A stretch of DNA of 8,562 nucleotides, taken from NCBI GenBank assembly GCA_964541595.1, contig CAZIRO010000123.1:1-8562 (forward strand). Direction: 5' to 3'. This DNA is from CAZIRO01 sp964541595. GTDB lineage: Bacteria > Acidobacteriota > HRBIN11. The position numbers and the translations under genes are program-made. Each line of letters starts with the position of its first letter. Positions within the stretch are counted from its first letter, which is position 1. A model generated the notes under the pieces. It was not told the DNA's origin, did no database searches, and worked only from the letters and a program-made list of their open reading frames with translations. Shown piece by piece: positions 6,890 through 8,562 of this stretch.

Positions 6890-7975
6890 TCAACGCAGTT
6901 TCAGGGTGGTCAGACTGAGGAGTGAAAACAAAAACGCCAGAATCCAGAACCGTACGACCACTTTACTCTCCGGCCAGCCGAGTTTTTCAAAATGGTGGTG
7001 CAACGGGGCCATGCGAAATACTCTGCGCCCCCACATCCGGTAACTGCATACCTGAATGATGACCGAAAGGGCTTCCAGAACAAATAATCCCCCGATCATG
7101 ACGAGGACGATTTCCTGTTTGATGAGGACACTGACCATACCCAGCGCGGCACCGAGAGAGAGTGCGCCGACATCCCCCATAAAGATTTCGGCGGGATATG
7201 CGTTGTACCAGAGAAATCCGATACTCGCGCCGACCATCGCGCCGCAGAAAATCGTGACCTCCGCCGCCGCCGGCACGTACAGAATGTTCAGATATGCCGC
7301 AAACACCCGGTGACCGGCAACGTAGGCGAATCCCATCAGGGATGCAGACGCGAACAGTACGGATCCGATGGCCAGGCCGTCCAGACCGTCGGTGAGGTTC
7401 ACCGCATTGGACGATCCCACAAGAATCAGCCAGAGAAAGATCGGATACACCCATCCAAAATCCGGATGCAGCCATTTCAAAAAGGGAAACCACACTTCTG
7501 TGGAAAACGCGCTGTGCGCACGCAACCACATCAATACGGCCGCCAGTCCGAGCACCGCTCCCGTCTGTAACAGCAGTTTCGTGCGACCGCGAAGGCCCAG
7601 ATTGTGGCGACGCTGCAGTTTGCGCCAGTCGTCGATGAATCCGAACAGTGCGAAACTCCACAGGGTGATGAGCAACAACCAGATGTATACCGTACGCAGA
7701 TTGGCCCATAACAGCACGGCGCCGGATATGGCCAGCACGATGAGAACACCGCCCATTGTGGGGGTACCGGCCTTTGTTCGGTGGGTTTCCGGTCCCTCCT
7801 CGCGGATATACTGCACCCAACCGCATGTGCGACAGCGGCGGATCCACATGGGCCCGAAGAGCAGTGCAACCCCGAGTGCGGTCAGGATCGCCATGGCGGT
7901 GCGCACGGTGACGTATCGGAACACACGAAACGCGTCCCACAGGTCCTGGAGCCATCCGGCGAGTTCATACATCAT
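6890..7975 (-). CDS. mraY: MraY, phospho-MurNAc-pentapeptide transferase
   Basis: MraY is an integral membrane enzyme that transfers phospho-MurNAc-pentapeptide from UDP to undecaprenyl phosphate, giving lipid I. It has 361 residues, close to the usual 360 of diderm bacteria, with about ten hydrophobic segments. Visible motifs are the HRTKAGTPTMGG loop (65-76), the FIDDW aspartate pair D115/D116, NAVNLTDGLDGLA (190-202), MGDVGALSLG with D268, and PLHHHFEKLGWPE with its three histidines at 326-328. These cover the known Mg and substrate-binding residues. Two ATG codons stand in tandem at 7975 and 7972. I chose the first because GGAGGA at 7982-7987 lies 6 nt upstream; the second is equally possible. 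The start overlaps the murF stop by 11 bp, which suggests translational coupling. Confidence 0.97.
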   Translation of the reverse strand: MMYELAGWLQDLWDAFRVFRYVTVRTAMAILTALGVALLFGPMWIRRCRTCGWVQYIREEGPETHRTKAGTPTMGGVLIVLAISGAVLLWANLRTVYIWLLLITLWSFALFGFIDDWRKLQRRHNLGLRGRTKLLLQTGAVLGLAAVLMWLRAHSAFSTEVWFPFLKWLHPDFGWVYPIFLWLILVGSSNAVNLTDGLDGLAIGSVLFASASLMGFAYVAGHRVFAAYLNILYVPAAAEVTIFCGAMVGASIGFLWYNAYPAEIFMGDVGALSLGAALGMVSVLIKQEIVLVMIGGLFVLEALSVIIQVCSYRMWGRRVFRMAPLHHHFEKLGWPESKVVVRFWILAFLFSLLSLTTLKLR

Positions 7976-8562
7976 CCGGGGTCCTCCGCATTCCTTCCCG
8001 TTCCATGAGTGACGCCACCAGGCGGTCCAGGCGGATCGCGCGGGACGCCTTGACCAGCCAGACGTCTCCGGGCCGCACCTCTTCGGTGAAGGCGGCGATC
8101 AGTGCGTCCACATCGGTATACCACGTGCATGCCGAACCGAAGCGCGCATGCAATCGCTCGTACAGGGTGTGCATGCGTGTGCCCACGAGCAGGATCCGTT
8201 GAAACGGCGTCCAGTCCACACGCTCGGCCAGGGCGGCGTGCCAGTACTGTTCCTGTTCCCCGAGTTCCAGCATGTCGCCGAGTACCACACCACGCCGTGC
8301 GGCGGGCCATTCACCGAACCAGCGAAGCGCCACTTCTACGGCAACCGGATTGGCATTGTAACTGTCATCAATGAGCGTCCATCCGGACGGGAAATCGATT
8401 ACCTGTCCCCGATGCGGGGGTGGGCGGAAATTGCGCAGCGCGCGTGCAACCGTCTCCGGACCCGCGCACAGCCAGTACCGCGCAACCGCAACGGCGGGCA
8501 GGAGGTTGTGCGCCACCCAGGGTCGCGTCCGGTCAATACGAAACGTCCATACGTCCGTCGTC
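7965..8562 (-). CDS. murF: MurF, UDP-MurNAc-tripeptide--D-Ala-D-Ala ligase (3' part only)
   Basis: MurF is the cytoplasmic, ATP-dependent ligase that adds D-Ala-D-Ala to the UDP-MurNAc-tripeptide. The reading frame runs in from the window edge, so the start, the ATP-binding loop and most of the central domain lie outside. The 199 visible residues hold the end of the central domain and the C-terminal Mur ligase domain. Family motifs are DDSYNANP (about residues 65-72), VLGDMLELG (93-101) and a final KASRAIRLDRL block that matches the usual KGSRxxRME. The HNxxN motif reads HNLLP (residues 18-22), so its second Asn is Pro. The fragment has one lysine, in KASR, and ten tryptophans. The TGA stop lies inside the first codons of mraY. 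The family call is secure; MurC, MurD and MurE lack this combination of motifs. Confidence 0.95.
   Translation of the reverse strand, partial: TTDVWTFRIDRTRPWVAHNLLPAVAVARYWLCAGPETVARALRNFRPPPHRGQVIDFPSGWTLIDDSYNANPVAVEVALRWFGEWPAARRGVVLGDMLELGEQEQYWHAALAERVDWTPFQRILLVGTRMHTLYERLHARFGSACTWYTDVDALIAAFTEEVRPGDVWLVKASRAIRLDRLVASLMEREGMRRTPDDV
7982..7987 (-). promoter_or_regulatory. Shine-Dalgarno site of mraY
   Basis: The minus strand reads GGAGGA here, 6 nt before the first ATG of mraY and inside the last codons of murF. It is one of the strongest ribosome-binding sites in the window, and it supports a start that overlaps the murF stop. Confidence 0.75.

Noticed and set aside
5841..7043. Plus-strand open frame of about 400 codons opposite murD
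   Set aside because: It has no recognisable domain and is fully covered by a motif-complete murD and the end of mraY. It is an antisense shadow.
1..8562. Internal promoters, terminators, RNA genes, insertion sequences or a new gene system
   Set aside because: Gaps between genes are 20 bp or less (68 at most), with no GC-rich hairpin followed by a T-run on the coding strand and no terminal repeats. All coding capacity is taken by known dcw genes.

Overview
The window is a slice of a division and cell wall (dcw) gene cluster. All genes lie on the minus strand, so it reads from high to low coordinates. In transcription order it holds murF (3' part only), mraY, murD, ftsW, murG, murC, murB, ftsQ and the first ten codons of ftsA. 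Every product was recognised from family motifs in its translation. I found no mobile element, RNA gene, CRISPR array or unknown gene, and no uncoded stretch longer than about 20 bases (68 if murD uses its later start).

The genes form one peptidoglycan precursor line that ends in the division machinery. MurB and MurC make UDP-MurNAc and add L-Ala, MurD adds D-Glu, and MurF adds the terminal dipeptide. MraY moves the muropeptide to the lipid carrier (lipid I). MurG adds GlcNAc (lipid II). FtsW polymerises lipid II at the septum, FtsQ scaffolds the divisome, and FtsA anchors FtsZ to the membrane. Junctions are tight: overlaps of 11, 64 and 4 bp and gaps of 5 to 20 bp. Most Shine-Dalgarno sites sit on or beside the upstream stop codon. 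This implies one polycistronic mRNA with translational coupling. No internal promoter or terminator is visible.

The organism is a bacterium with a complete murein pathway. By eye the GC content is in the high 50s percent. MraY has the length and N-terminal pattern seen in diderm (Gram-negative type) bacteria. The order murG-murC-murB-ftsQ-ftsA resembles several diderm phyla, except that ddl is absent between murB and ftsQ. I cannot name a phylum.

The system is well known, so nothing here is a new pathway. The unusual signal is compositional. By hand count the proteins contain about 1% lysine and about 4% tryptophan. MurG has no lysine at all, and many of the remaining lysines sit at positions conserved in their families. 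Other points are a perfect 22-bp palindrome early in murB, a 64-bp murB/ftsQ overlap, and changes in a normally conserved Asn motif of both MurD and MurF.
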